Positions 10,295 to 22,950 of a stretch of DNA of 64,000 nucleotides are shown one piece after another (the stretch's first letter is position 1; the number at the start of each line of letters is the position of its first letter). The stretch spans positions 2,480,001-2,544,000 of the forward strand of contig OX155974.1 of assembly GCA_944548615.1 (NCBI GenBank). Reading direction: 5' to 3'. A model generated the notes under the pieces. It was given only the letters and a program-made list of their open reading frames with translations, had not been told where the DNA came from and made no database searches. Made by a program: the position numbers and the translations under genes. This stretch comes from Micropterix aruncella (Eukaryota > Arthropoda > Insecta > Lepidoptera > Micropterigidae).

Positions 10295-11160
10295 CTGTAA
10301 ATGAAATTATTATGATATTGATGTGAAATATTGAACCATATTTTTTTTAAACATAAAACACATTTTCACTGCTTCTATTCGAAAAGAAGTAATTTTTACC
10401 CCGCGTGGCGGGAGCAAAGTTGCATTTTGCTCCCTACTGTTTTTGTCATAGTTATGATCATGATATTATGATGGTATATGGTGATGACATGATGATTGTA
10501 TGATGATGATCATGATTTTGATGATGACGGTGATATGGTGGTTTTATAATGATGATGATTTTTAAAAGCATGTTTTGGTTTTTTTTTCTCATAGTCGGAG
10601 TGAAAAGCAGAGGTTCACTTGGGAGTAATCTACTGTTCTACATGTAGTAATATAAATTGATGATTTCTAAAGATAATTTTATTTTCATTTTTGTGAATTT
10701 ATTTTGTATATTATTATTACATTTTAAAACCTATTAATACATATATAAATATATAATAATTTTTATCATGTTTTAAAATAAAATAATAGGTTATTGACAA
10801 TTTTCATGACATTTTCTTATGAATTTTTAATTAGGTAATTAAGATATTTCTGTTACATTAAGTATGATTTTGTTTATTTATATAAATATAATATTATAGA
10901 TTTCTTAGGATAATTAAAATAAATTGTCTACCTTGAAACAGGCGGCAGCCTAGTTAGGTTTAGACTTTTGTATATTGAATCTACTCATAATTTGAACTCA
11001 ATAAATAATTTGTAATTTGTACATTCCTACATCAAAACGTTTCTAGACATCAAAACATGAATAGATTTTTTTTAAAGAAAATACCATGGATTATACTGTA
11101 AAATTGCTATTAGCTAGGAAAATAAGGCATCTTTCATATTATATTACAAATATATTAAAC
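10295..11160. other. AT-rich non-coding stretch with ATG/CAT microsatellite-like runs
   Basis: Degenerate ATGATG/GATGAT runs fill about 10450-10560. The rest is AT-rich with no gene seen. Confidence 0.45.
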
Positions 11161-11162
11161 CT

Positions 11163-11236
11163 AAAATCATTATTTATAAAAACATTGCATTTAAATTTCT
11201 CCACGTCGTATATTTGCCACGCTCGCTCATTATAGA
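11163..11236. repeat. Third fragment of the duplicated unit
   Basis: TTATTTATAAAAACATTGCATTTAAATTTCTCC and GCTCATTATAGA resemble the beginnings of copies A (about 25-95) and B (about 6680-6745). It is cut off at about 11237 by LINE sequence. Confidence 0.5.
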
Positions 11237-11583
11237 GGTCGTAAATTGCTCTCCAGAGTAAATGTAAAATCCCTTTTGCTTTTAAAACTGAACGATATCA
11301 CCATACCATTGTCGCAAAAAATGAAGGATCTTGGTCTAATTATCGATGAACATTTCTCCTGGCAACCACACGTGTACGAGGTAAGTCGTAAAATATTTGT
11401 TAGCTTTCACCCTCTGCAAACAGAAGATTTCTTCCAATAGACACAAAAAAATCTCTTGCACAGTCTCTCCTCTCACCTTTCCTTGACTATGCAGATGTGG
11501 CTTATCTCGATTTATCAGAGGAACTGCTCAACAAACTTGAACGTTTGCAAAATGTATGCATACGATTCATCTTCGGTCTACGT
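11237..11583 (+). pseudogene. LINE reverse transcriptase C-terminal fragment
   Basis: Translation gives the post-catalytic part of a non-LTR reverse transcriptase: KMKDLGLIIDEHFSWQPHV, then, after a frame break, SPFLDYADVAYLDLS and KLERLQNVCIRFIFGLR. The fragment ends where the oppositely oriented LINE begins. No 3' UTR is visible. CR1/Jockey grade, by motif only. Confidence 0.7.
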
Positions 11584-12385
11584 AAGTATGCTCAAGCGCT
11601 TCTGATATCCTCTGCAAGGAGGCCGAGAGGTTGGGTGAGGAGTGGTATAATACAACGTCATCTGCGTATTGCAATATCCTGCAGTGATCCAGAACAGCAT
11701 TCTCCAACCCCCTTGTATAAAGATTGTATAAGATGGGGGACAGCACGCTACCCTGGGGCAGACCCTTAAAGACTGACCTTGAAATGCAATCAGACAGGGA
11801 GGGAATATTTATAGTACGGTCCGATAGGAGACGGCAGATGAAGGAGCAAAGTTTTTGAGGAACCCCTAGACTGACAAGTCTCCTCCCGAGGAGGGGGATC
11901 AAGACATTGTCATACGCCGCCTGGACATCCAGGAATGCTGCGACAAGAAATTCCCTCCTATGGAAGGAAAGCCGTATGTCCGTTGTGAGGATGAAGATGT
12001 TGTCGAGGGTACCAAGGCCCCTACGGAAACCGAACTGAGTCTTGGACAGCTGGAATCTTGATTCGAAGAACCATTCTAGCCTGTTTTTTATTAAATGTTC
12101 GGCAATTTTACAAAGGGATGAGGATAACGCAATGGGGCGAAAATTTTTAGGGTTATCATTGTCTCGACCGGATTTTGGGATCGGTATGGCAATCTGCGAT
12201 CTCCAAGCGGTGGGGGGAGTTCCTGTCTCAAAGAACCCGTTTAGTAAATTTAGGAAATAGGATAGGATCGGGGGGGAGAAGAACTGATAAAGGAGTAAGG
12301 GATAAAGTCCTCCCCTGGTGAGGAATCCTTCCAGCGGTGGAGAACCGCTAATAGTTCTGCCGAGCTGAATGGAGAGATAAGCCAC
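11567..12385 (-). pseudogene. RT domain of the inverted LINE segment
   Basis: 272 codons covering RT motifs 1-5, with the YADD catalytic pair and the motif A aspartate present. The last few codons run into the neighbouring fragment. Separated by a frameshift from the upstream endonuclease/linker piece at 12498-13143. Jockey-like grade. Confidence 0.75.
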
Positions 12386-13143
12386 TGGTGGGCACTTGGG
12401 GAACGAAGCTGATCGAACTGCGTGATATTGATTTCATCACGGTTGTGACAGGTGGAAGGTGCCAAGTTGTCAGCGAATTGGATGAGGACCTCCTCCTTTA
12501 AAGGAGAAAGTTCGAGTGGAATCTCTTCAACATATTCCAAACCAAAGTGCTGGGAGTGTCTGGGGAAAGGTTCGTACAGAACTTTTTCCATCCAGCTCTT
12601 TTTTTGGTCTTGAGGATTTTCCTAGTCTCTTTCGCAGCTTTGAGGTAGGAGTCGTAGTTCTCTGGTGACATATCTGTAAGATAGGTAGAGAGGGATGCCT
12701 TGCGTTTTAGTATTGACTGGCTGCACTCGTTATCCCACCAAGGGGGAGAGGAGCGGAAGGATGCTCTTTCAGATTGCCTTCTGAAGCAGCTACTAGCCGC
12801 TGTTGAAAGGCAAAAAATAAGTGACGAGTAGCACTCTTCCAGCGGGGTGGATGCTATTGGCGGAAGGTCTATCGCTGCGGCCTCTAGGGATGAAGTGAAT
12901 TTAGACAAACTGTCAGGAGTGTACACTGGTTTAAAAAGGGGCCGACGTTTACGTGTACTTCTCGTTACCAGAGTACCAAGCACGTCTATTAAGATGGGGA
13001 AATGGTCGCTCCCGGTTGAGTCACCGAGGACACGCCAGGTGCTATCAATAGCGATAGAAGATGAGCACAATGAAAGATCTGGAGCTGACGGACGATCTGA
13101 GGGAAGAGGTACTAAAGTAGGGGAGCCATCATTGAGGATACAG
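11584..13143 (-). mobile_element. Inverted 5' part of a non-LTR retrotransposon
   Basis: Minus-strand reading gives, in order, the end of an apurinic-type endonuclease (GSDHFPI near 12996-13016), a linker, and RT motifs: PIPKSGRDNDNPKNFRPIAL, FLDVQAAYDNV (motif A), LPQGSVLSPILYNLYT (B) and YADDVVLY (C). It is broken by a frameshift near 12390-12500. It stops after SEALE, exactly where the plus-strand segment 13144-13595 takes up the same protein (GLNIYLHNSG). See the twin-priming finding. Confidence 0.8.
12498..13143 (-). pseudogene. Endonuclease C-terminus and linker of the inverted LINE
   Basis: Contains the SDH motif of apurinic-type LINE endonucleases (GSDHFPILID) after a LVPLPSDRPSAPDLS stretch, then a WWDNEC linker typical of the region between EN and RT. 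The first part of the endonuclease is missing at 13143, so the copy is 5'-truncated. Confidence 0.72.
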
Positions 13144-13595
13144 AGGGACTAAACATATACCTTCACAACTCAGGACTAGCTATCTCCCCCTCCAAGAGTA
13201 GCGCCGTTATCTTCACTCGGAGAAATATTCCCCCAGTAGTGAATATAACATTCAATAATTCCCTAATTCCCATCAAGGCGCAAGCCAAATTCCTTGGGGT
13301 TACCCTAGACACCAAACTACTATGGAGGGGATACATCGAGCAGGTCGTTTCCAGCGGTGAAAAGTCACAGCTGGAAGGGGGGTGGTGGGGTCAAGTATGG
13401 TGGGGGTCACATCCCTTCACAGTTAAGCTCCTCCACAACTGTCTCATTCGTTCTCACATCGACTATGCTGCCTTTATCTGCTACCCTATGAGCTTGAAAA
13501 TGCAAATGAAACTAAGCACCCTTCAATTTAAAGGCCTCCGATGCACCATTGGCGCCATGGGAAGCTCTCCCACTAATGCCCTACTAGCCGAGTCT
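13144..13595 (+). mobile_element. Direct 3' part of the same LINE (RT C-terminus)
   Basis: The reading frame gives GLNIYLHNSGLAISPSKSS, AKFLGVTLDTKLLW and LIRSHIDYAAF, the thumb and C-terminal part of a Jockey-like RT. It continues the product of 11584-13143 with little or no overlap but on the opposite strand. It ends abruptly at the next LINE near 13595. Confidence 0.72.
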
Positions 13596-14490
13596 ACTTG
13601 CCTTGCTGAAATATTCTTTGCATGAGGTCCTAGTCGTTACCTGATACATGCTGCGCAGTGCTCTCTTTTCCAAAAGAAAGATTCTTTTACTAGTTGCAGC
13701 ATTTCCCCAAAATAGTAGTCCATACGTCATTAATGAGCATACGCAAAGTATACTGATTTGGCTGCCGCAAAACCACAAAGACTTCTGATTTTTTAAATAG
13801 AGTAGGTATATCGAGCTACATAGCTTACTAGCTAATTGTTCGATGTGCGCATTCCATTGTAATTTACTGTCAATTCTTAATCCTAGAAAATTTATGTCTT
13901 CTGTGATGTCGATTTCAAAATAGTCGTGTAATTCATTTAAATAGTCAACATTGGCAGGTCTTAAGCAAAAAGGAATTATTTTTGATTTTGTAATATTTAG
14001 ACGTAATTCATTAGAATTAAACCAAATCAAGAGTTGATCAATGGTATACCTAATTCTATTTATTAATGATTCCTTATTTTTGTCACAGAAGATAAGAGAT
14101 GTGTCATCTGCAAACAATCTAATGTCATCATTCTCGGATGACACACATCCCGGCAAGTCATTGGTGTACACTAAAAATAAAAATGGGCCTAGACTGGAAC
14201 CTTGAGGTACACCCTATGTTACCAGAATCGGTTGGCTTCTTGTTCCATTTACTTCTGTCGTTTAATACCTATTTTGTAGGTATGATTGAATTAGATTGAG
14301 CCCTTTGTCTTTGATACCATAGTGTTCTAATTTATTCAGTAGAATATTGTGGTTAGTGTTGTCAAATGCTTTTGATAGGTCACAAAATAGACCAATAACT
14401 GTTTTTGAACTATCCAGCCCATTCAATAACTTATGCAGTAGTTTCGATGAAGCATTAACAGTCGATAACCCTGCCCGAAAACCAAACTGT
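13596..14490 (-). mobile_element. 3' half of a LINE split by the LTR element
   Basis: Minus strand. Two frames (14262-14490 and 13596-14171) carry FGFRAGLSTVN, LFCDLSKAFDNTNHNILLNK (RT motif A), LFADDTSLIF (motif C) and NFLGLRIDSKLQWNAHI, separated by a frameshift near 14175-14260. The upstream half is at 26467-27560. The RT frame resumes exactly across the insertion. CR1/Jockey grade. Confidence 0.85.
14487..14490. repeat. Left target-site duplication CTGT
   Basis: CTGT immediately before the 5' LTR is repeated immediately after the 3' LTR at 26463-26466. Confidence 0.9.
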
Positions 14491-16364
14491 TGTGATGATC
14501 CAGTCATCACCAAATAACTCTTCATGTTCAAATACCTATAAAAAATAAAACTCTCATCTAAAAATAAAAATTCAATTTATCGTACAAGTGCGATAATAAC
14601 GCACGATAGCCTAATTGACTCCGCTAGCGGATGGCAAAGAGCGACATTACGATCGCCAGTATTTTTTGACACTTTTTCGGCAACTTCCGGAGAGAGAGGT
14701 CGGGTCGGCAAGGGGGCGGGCGGCATGGCCGTCCGCCTCCCATTTCATTTCACTCGCCGCACCACCCGAATAGCCAGCATTTTTTGTATAAGTTCAAGTG
14801 ATCATACGTAGAATCATTCGTGCGACACCCGCATCTTAAAGCCAGTGAGGACGAGCAACGAGCAGCGTTTCCTTCCACGCCCAGTCACCAAAAGTACCAC
14901 CCATCTAAGGCGAGTACCACGTTTTTGACTTTTAAGGCAATCCGTCCCCGCAGTAATCTTTTTTTGGCCTTCAGCCTCTCACGTAATTTAAATCGGAGAA
15001 TACGCGAGTGCTTTAGCGTTATTCCAAAATTCTCAGGTAGAAATAATAGCTAAGGTGAGAACCCGCACGCGTTCCGACGATTCGGTGGCGGTCCCCACGA
15101 GTTTGGTAAACCCTCATTTCGTAACGCAAAATTCCAATCAAATTCCACGCTCCGATTAGCAGATTCCGACGAGCGCCCTTAGGCCGAGAGTCTAGGTTAA
15201 TTTATATAAAAAGCGCGTTCTTAGATAAAACCCAAGGAGAGAAGTAGAACTTAGCGTTTTCCCAAAACCCTTACCCACAAAAAAATCGAATACCTCATTC
15301 CTAGTCCGAGCAAATACCCGCGTGAAAAATCGCGACTCCATTTTTTCCCATTCTAGAAAGAACGGCGCTTACTATCCGTGAGCTCCCTCCATATAATATA
15401 AATTAAATATCATTTAAAGGAATTGTAAAAATCGGAAAATAAAGGATCTATTTATGTCTATCATTTATTTCATTGGAGCGAACGACACGGCACTTTAGCA
15501 GCCGTGAAGTTAATCTTCCTCGACTCATCGTGCATCAAATGCCGTACGAATATTTATTCTTATAGTTCTTCTTCATAAAAAATATATATCATTTGCACGA
15601 CTCGATCATTAAATCGAAGATCTTACCAGTATCATTTTCATAGCATTTACTCGTAAAACCGTACGATTCAGATATCACAATTTAAAATATTAAATAATAA
15701 TGATTCAAAAATATCATATTTAAATACTAGTTAGTTCCGCCATTTTCTGCGCGATTGAAATCGCAATTTCGAGAAACGCCCGCGCGGCCATTTTTTTTGA
15801 AAGCGTCAGGTAGGCCGCCAACGCCCCCCAGTAGCGAGGCGGAGGAGTTTCGCGGTAGGGATAGTTCCTCGTTAGGCCGCTTGAGCGCGGAGGAGCGCGA
15901 GCCGCCGGCCGACGGCACCAGCCGCGAGCGAGGTTGCCAACAGTGAGCGGAAAGACGGCGCTGCCAATACCAGGACCTTATTTATTTATTTATTTGTTTC
16001 CTTTCTTTTTATAATTATTTCAATAACGCCAAGGCCGCCCCTTCCGACGAAGGCTCTCCCTTCTACGCACGTCTCACACGAAGATTATACCCACGCCCGG
16101 AACTGAAGCTAGTCGGAGCATCTTCGAGACGTTTGACGTATTCCCCTTCAGCGTACCTAGACTAGGCGGTGGTCGGTACTGCACAACTGTAACCTGTTGA
16201 CTCCCGGATCCTTCCCAGCAGGCCCGGGTGGCGCCCACCTTTAATAAGGAGAAACTTACAATAACCAATTTCATCATTTTTTTCCCGGGACCTCGAGTCT
16301 TTTTCAGGTCATATTTACGCGATATATATAGTCAAATTTCCTACAGGATTCGGGGCACGTTACA
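14491..16364 (+). repeat. 5' LTR (1874 bp)
   Basis: TGT...ACA ends. By eye identical to 24583-26462 except for a 6-bp insertion in the right copy near 26270. The 3' third (about 15770-16300) is GC- and CpG-rich. Small ORFs in it occur identically in both LTRs and are not taken as genes. Confidence 0.95.
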
Positions 16365-16390
16365 GATTTGACGCCCAATCGTGGGGCATA
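16365..16390 (+). promoter_or_regulatory. Primer-binding-site-like sequence
   Basis: GATTTGACGCCCAATCGTGG directly follows the left LTR. The form (TGGCGCCCAA..GTGGGG-like) resembles tRNA-primer sites of metazoan LTR elements. This sets the element's orientation as plus. A partial echo (ACAACCGTGGGGC) lies near 16478. Confidence 0.6.
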
Positions 16391-17900
16391 TTTTTTTTTT
16401 CTTTCTTTAAAAACTATAAAAGCTAAAAAAATTTTCTTTTCAATTTTTTTTTACCCCGTTGATTACAGTTTTAAGTACAACCGTGGGGCTTTTTTTTTTT
16501 AATTACAAATATAGAGTGACTTCCCACCCACCACACCCATATTTAAACAATTATTAAGCACTCAACTAAGGGTCCAAAATTTTTGTTTTTTTAAACACAT
16601 ACTTATTTTACAAACTTCATAAAAATCTAAAATCTTCTTCGTATTTTTTCCCGCATTGGTTACGTAGGTAATTATTTCATATTCTATTTACCATTCACAT
16701 TCTTCTTCTTTTCTCAAGGTGTCATTTATTTTAGTAATATACCTCTATTTCCCGCCCAACCCACCCGGTTTTCTTGTAGTCTCTTAATTTTATTTCCAAA
16801 ATTAGTCTCACGGCTTTAAAAATAACAGAAATAACTCACAAAACATTTAAAAACAGCTCATTCAACCAAGTCAAATAACGCAGCTCATTTTACGAACTGT
16901 CAAAACACCTAGATATACCATTCAAGGAAAAAAATACCAAAAAATACTTTTAATATTTTTCAGCGTACTCGGCCACTTCATATAGGCACGGCACAGAATT
17001 GCTTCAAAATACCAAAAATACCAACATAGACATTGATACCAAAAACAGCTACACGGCTGACAGACGAGCGAAAACAAGGTAAACTGCACGTTTCCGTATT
17101 TGATATTTTCCAGCTTTCAACTTGCGTCGTCTTTGCTCATTCTCTTCGAATTTAAAACCGGACATACGTAGTAAAACATATTCATACAGCGTCAGCATAT
17201 ACTATCGCGACTTAGCGCAGCACATTACATATCGGACATCACGAAAAAAAAAATAAGGAACACCACACACGGTCCCTAATCGGATTCGAAGGAACACACA
17301 AATAACATCCCTCTCATACCTAGATTAACACACAAAGGACTCCTCACACAAAGACGTATTAATATCTCAGACATTATTAGCAATCTTTCTTTTTCCAAAA
17401 CAGTTTTCAGACATAACATTATTCTTTAAAAATCTTAATACACACGCTCTTTTTTTTTAAGGATATACACATATAGATACACACATAAAGGCTCATTCAC
17501 ACGAAAGTAGTACTATCCGGTCAATTTATTAAGAATTTCCAATATCAACGCATAAAAACTTAATCGAAATACAGACTTCACTCCATACTTCGTACACAAA
17601 TAAAGGCTCCCACACACACAAGCACTTAATATTTTTTTCAACAACCATCAAAATTTATTTCTTTTTTAATTTTATTTTTTCCATCTTTCCCTCTAAACTC
17701 CAATACACTCTATAAATAGAACATACAATTTCTTCTTCTTCTTCTCATACTTTCACTTCCTATACAATCACAATTTTACAACAATTCATACAATTTCACT
17801 ACACCTTTAATACACTACAGAGCACTTTACACACACACACACACACAGTTCCACGCAACTGGTAAACGACATTGCCACGCCGGTCCCAGACTAAGCGCAC
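16391..17900. other. LTR-element interior without gag
   Basis: T- and A-rich with no ORF of note where gag and most of pol would be expected. A (CA)n run lies at about 17828-17848, just before the surviving integrase end. Confidence 0.6.
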
Positions 17901-17902
17901 TC

Positions 17903-18268
17903 CATGCTGAGCTACGTCCTAGCCGATAAGGCAAAACTATCCGTGAATACCCCAGCAGAATTCGCGAACGGGCTAAGTACATTAGCGGACGCATACGATG
18001 TAGTGCAGGAAAAGATGCTGCAATCCTTCCAAATAACGCATCTCGGTATAACTTGAGGCGGAAACAAATGGAGTTCAAACCAGGGCAAACCGTCTGGGCT
18101 AAGAATCACACGCAGTCGAGAAAAATCGATTTCTTCTCGAGCAAACTCGCCCCAAGATATGTAAAATGCACCATTCTCACAAAAAAATCACCAACCGCAT
18201 ACGAATTAGCTGACGAGAACGGCCGCAGCCGCGGAGTATACCACGTAAAAGACCTAGCCCCAAATTAG
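17903..18268 (+). pseudogene. Gypsy integrase C-terminal remnant
   Basis: Two frames joined by one frameshift near 18030 code the last about 120 residues of a Ty3/Gypsy polyprotein: PAEFANGLSTLADAYD, then NLRRKQMEFKPGQTVWAKNH, KLAPRYVKCTIL and GVYHVKDLAPN. This is the end of the integrase core region plus the C-terminal GPY/F-like domain. Everything upstream (protease, RT, RNase H, catalytic integrase core) is gone, so the element cannot supply its own enzymes. Confidence 0.85.
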
Positions 18269-20985
18269 TGGTAGGAGGGAGAGCGAGCGACGCGGGTTGC
18301 AAGGGGGAAAATATCAGAAAACACACAAACCAGGCACGTTACCGTTGGAGCTCAAAATTCAGGAAAGTCGTGATAGAGGAGATGCAACAAGGTGAAAATT
18401 GATATATATTTAATAATAAAAACAAAATAAAACAAACCCGCCGTGAGACTAGACTCAATAAAAATTAGATAAATAAATTACCTCAAAACAACACACCAAA
18501 AATAGCATAAATAGCGTCAACGAACCCACAATACAAAGTAAACCAAGGTCACATAATCTACAACACGTTTACATATCATTTATAAAAAAAAAATTATTTC
18601 ATAATTTTTTTTTATAAAAAAAACCCATACCAGACGGCAGCAGCCGACTGGTAACGGTCAACTCACATATTTATCATTTTTTTGTCTACTACCTATACAT
18701 CATTTTCAAAATCACAATTTTTTTAATATATTCACGCTTTCCCTAAAGCAATTATTACAAGACCTATCCCTTAGCAAAGCCCCTGTGAACTAACCTAGAA
18801 TAGAGGTATTTCTCGACCTAAACCATACGCTACTTGCGTCATTTATTTTTTATTAAAAGGGTTCGGTTGTCCATCCCGTCTATTCTTAGTCAAAAACACC
18901 TTTAGGCCTACAGAGTTAAAATCGTAGTGTCCTAAGCCTTGGTACACTGTACCTATTTATATATTTGTTTATTCTTTTTAATATTTTTATTTTACTATCA
19001 CACGAAGGATACTCGTAACGACTACGTAGCGAATAGGACGTATCGAGAAAACAACACGTGTCGATAAGCACATTTAGCTGGAGAAAAACCTCATTCAACC
19101 TTACATTTGTTAAGGAATGGACTATTTGTCCGTAATATGACCTAACTTGGTCAAAAGGCGTTCACATCGACCTACATACAAAGGTAAAGCTCATTAGTTT
19201 GCCCATATCACTCTAATCACAAACGAATCGAAACCAGCAACCTAGGATTGTTTAATTATTAGTATTACATATAATAATCAAAAAATTATATATTTTCAGT
19301 CACGTCAAGAACCATAAAAAAGTACAAGACCAATAGTTTGTATGAAAAGAGGAGTGAAAGGAACGTCTTGAATGGTGAAAGAAAGCAAGGAGAATGAACG
19401 GACGGCGAAAGGTAAAACTTTTAAGTCAAATACTCCAATTATTGTTCTCCCTCAGACATGCACGTTTAACATTTTGACACATCATAGGATAGCGAAGTTT
19501 CGAACACTAAAAGACCTCACAAGTCTCAAGTTAGGTGTCTCTGACCGATGAAGAAGTTGTGGCCGAAAACCATCGAATCACGGGAAAGAGACATTAATTA
19601 ACAATTCCATCAAGAGAATAGACAATTGGAAGTCTCAAAATCCAAGAACCAACTGCTTGACGTTGAAAGCTTGTCAGTTGCCACGTCCAATAAAAAACTG
19701 AGTATTGTGGGTTCCAAATTAAAAATATATATATACACACCAAAATCATACAAATTCAGAAACACAAAAATAAACATGTTCATACAATTCTTTATTCATT
19801 TTATACGTACTTTACGCACAAAAGGAAGATGCGAACTGCGAAAATTAAAATTTCGGAGATTCGACCCCAATATATAAAGTGGAACGTCATTCCGACAAAC
19901 GTAAATTACCTAAACACAGGCCGGCTCAACTATGTCGTACGAATTTTTTCTCTTTCTCATGAATATTTTACCCTATTTTCTTTTTGTTTACACCGATACT
20001 TACATCAGAGCATTATTACGCTAAATACAGCGACTTTCTTATTATTATATTACACTACGCTGGTAGTCCGCTAGCATAGCCTAGCAGCTTATCTACACAT
20101 AGACCGGTTTCTGTAAAATATTATTATTATCTTCACAATCAACACATTATAATCATGAACATGAATCCTCCTAACGTTCTTAGCACTCTCGGCCTAAACA
20201 ATTTATCTTTTCTTAATATTTTTTTACTTCGCTTACATTATTGGGATATATTATATATAAACGCACGTACCTTTACATTTTCTTTTTTAAAAACGCATTT
20301 TCTTTCCCTTTCATTATCATTCTCAATTAACCTTACAGTACGGAAAGTACTCCAATAAACCAACTCATGGCAACCCCCACCGAAATCAACTAAGAGTTAC
20401 GTTTACATAAAATTCTTCTATTAGACAATTGTCCAAGATAAACACACAAGTTATTTGCTGGCATTATTCATAATATATTGTATCACATCCATGTCTTCAC
20501 ACGGCGCGAGTATGGTCGAACTGTCAAAAAAGTATCGCCCATACAATATACGCCACTCACAATTATAGAATAAATTAGTTCACTAAAGTTCCTTCTTCAC
20601 TTGTTTTCCGTCTTATTTTGAGTTCGCCTGCCTTATAACAAAAATAAAGCAGGATGGTAACAGCGATGTAGCCTTAAGTTAATATACATTTTCTAGTTTC
20701 CTTTTCATATATTTTTTCCTTTGCGAACAAACTTGTTCCCGTTCTTTTATTATACGCTACTGTACAGCCTTTAAATAAAAAAAAATATAGATCTAAGTTT
20801 AAGTAATATCTTTCTTTCCAAGAAATTTCAATTGGAACTATTGTAAAACAGGGTTTAGGTAAAACAAAAATTAGGTCCAAGAAAGTAAATGTAAGGATAC
20901 CGCTAACGCACATACGACATTCTCGTTGATTTCAAATATCCCCGCTCTCAATATAGCTAAAGTCAAAGTGGATCTCGTTATTCCC
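18269..20985. other. LTR-element interior, no gene seen
   Basis: About 2.7 kb of AT-rich DNA with only short ORFs that match nothing I recognise. Confidence 0.5.
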
Positions 20986-21119
20986 TCTAAATTCCATTCC
21001 TTGCCATGGAACTCATGCTCGAACCTGTACGCCGATCAACTGGAGTTGCAGCATCAAGACACAGGCAGCAGACTTGGCGCGGTATTGTGACGGTATCGCG
21101 GCGGTGTAACGACCAAAAG

Positions 21120-22950
21120 TTACCACCGTCCGATATATAAATAAATACAAACGGAGCTGCCATGGAATTCACCGACCGGAGTCGGGCCCATCATAATACT
21201 ATTTTTTTACACTTCTGGGGGGTGAGCAGTGGATTCCGGACTTACGAACCGGCTGTGGTAGGTTTAGGACAGCTGTCTTGCCACATGTGAGCGTTCACCT
21301 TGCCACCCATTCACTCCCCCTTCGAAGCCATAGAATTTGAGATGCGCAAATCGCAGTTTTAGATAATTTTTCTAAGAAAGAGTTGATTATTTTTCTGGAA
21401 AGGCCAAGATCTTTAAAGAGGTGAAATAGAGATTTAGCTGGCAGGCCACGAGCGCCAACTTCCACCGCGTGAAGGTGAACAGTGAAGCCGTTCCGGGTTA
21501 CGGCATTTGCGAGATCATGGTATTTATTTAATTTGTACTCGTGGTCTTTTGGGATATTTGATTCCCATGGAACAGTTAATTCTACGATAAGAGCCACCTT
21601 CCGAGATAGAGAGTAAAGAGTTATATCTGGACGGAGGGCTGTGCATCCGAGACTTTCAGGGAATTTATACTGCTTAGAGACCGAATCAACCTCCAGAATC
21701 CAATCTGTAGCTTTCTCGATTATCGAGAAAGGTTTTGTAGTTAAATGTTTTTTGCCTTTAGAGCCATCCCGCACAAACTGTATTGGGGGTTTGGAGGATA
21801 CTGTCAAACCCTTGTTGGCACGAGCCACTGAGAGACTAATTACCTCGCGAATAACGGCGAGAACTTTGTCATGGCGGTAAGTGTACCGTCCTTGATCTAA
21901 GGCTACCTTGCAGCCAGCTAGAATGTGTCTAGCTGTGCAAGGGGTATTGCTACAGAGGGGACAAGAACTATCCTCGGCAAAGCTCCAACGAGCGAGGTTA
22001 CTGGGGTCTGGAAGTGTATGCTGAAAGGCATTCAAATAAAATTTCAGCATCTCTGGCGTCCAGTCATAGAGCATTACCTTCCAGTGCATTGGAGGCGGAA
22101 TGCAAAAGTCCCCAATTGTTGTAAAATCAATCTGGCATTGAAGGCCAATAGCATGAGCCATACTCTTGCTGTCGTAATCTCCCCGCAAAAGAGACTTCTT
22201 CAAGTCCACGTCGCTCGTGGTTGTACTGCCATACCCCAGACCAGTGCCATTCTGGCTGATTCCAGTAAGGAACTTTTTGTGGAAGTCTACGCGGGCTTGT
22301 AGATCATTTGAATCACTACGGCCACTTATTACGTGCTTCGATATTGCCGGATCTTTGGAATTGCACAGAATCGAATTTTTGGTTATTCTGGAGTTGGCGT
22401 AGAGCAGAGAGGGCAGTTTAAGCGCTAGCCCAAAATTTTGTTTGGACCTGAAGAGAGTCGAGGGGTCAGCTGGTTTGGCTAAGGACAGCCAGGATTTTAA
22501 ACTAGCTGTCACCAGCGCATCTAGACGGGACAGTTGGGTTTTGGTAAAATCGTAAATAAGAAAGGGCCATGACAAATGTGACGTTAGATAATTGTCATAG
22601 ATCCAGGCCTTACGAGGGCCAGAAATTAGCAAGGCATCTATTTTCGCCAGGCAACTTTTGAAATGCTCTATAACATGATCGCCCGAGACGTCTTTTCCCT
22701 GATGGGTGATTTTTCTGCCGAGGAATTTGAAATGATTGTTTGGGTCTATAAGGGAGATATTAGAGCCCTTATAGACCAATTTGGGGTCATAGGATGTAAA
22801 TTTTGTGCCCATGCGGGCGAGTCCAAGGGAAAAACATTTGGAGGGCTTCACTTTTATACAGCCTGACCAGTCGCAGAAAAGCTCCACTTTCTGTAATAGC
22901 AGGGAAAGCTGCTTGGGGCTTCTGGTGATGAAAGTTAGGTCGTCGGCACA
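21120..22950 (-). mobile_element. RLE-type LINE, copy a (5'-truncated)
   Basis: Minus-strand copy from within the RT catalytic motif ([11 protein letters not shown] at about 22950) to its 3' end at GGAGCTGCCATGG near 21154, read as GCAGCTCC on the element strand. Flanking AAATACAAACGG is shared with other copies (30631-31015, 36647-36734), which hints at a common 3' tail. Inserted into the LTR element. Confidence 0.85.
21295..22950 (-). pseudogene. RT C-terminus plus restriction-like endonuclease
   Basis: An open frame of about 550 codons: the end of RT motif C, thumb, a C-C-H-C knuckle ([18 protein letters not shown]) and a PD-(D/E)XK nuclease (RPDITLYS with D, then [13 protein letters not shown] with E). 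This order marks the endonuclease-downstream LINEs (R2/R4/NeSL/Hero grade). In such elements the nuclease nicks the target and primes reverse transcription. The frame continues upstream to 23229 through unrelated sequence, so those N-terminal codons are chimeric. The missing RT start makes it inactive. Confidence 0.85.

Noticed and set aside
14820..16277. Small ORFs in the LTR, repeated at 24912-26375
   Set aside because: They are identical because the LTRs are near identical; no protein family is recognised.
20987..21172. Minus ORF just downstream of LINE copy a
   Set aside because: Its first codons are the LINE's 3' end and the rest matches nothing; probably read-through.
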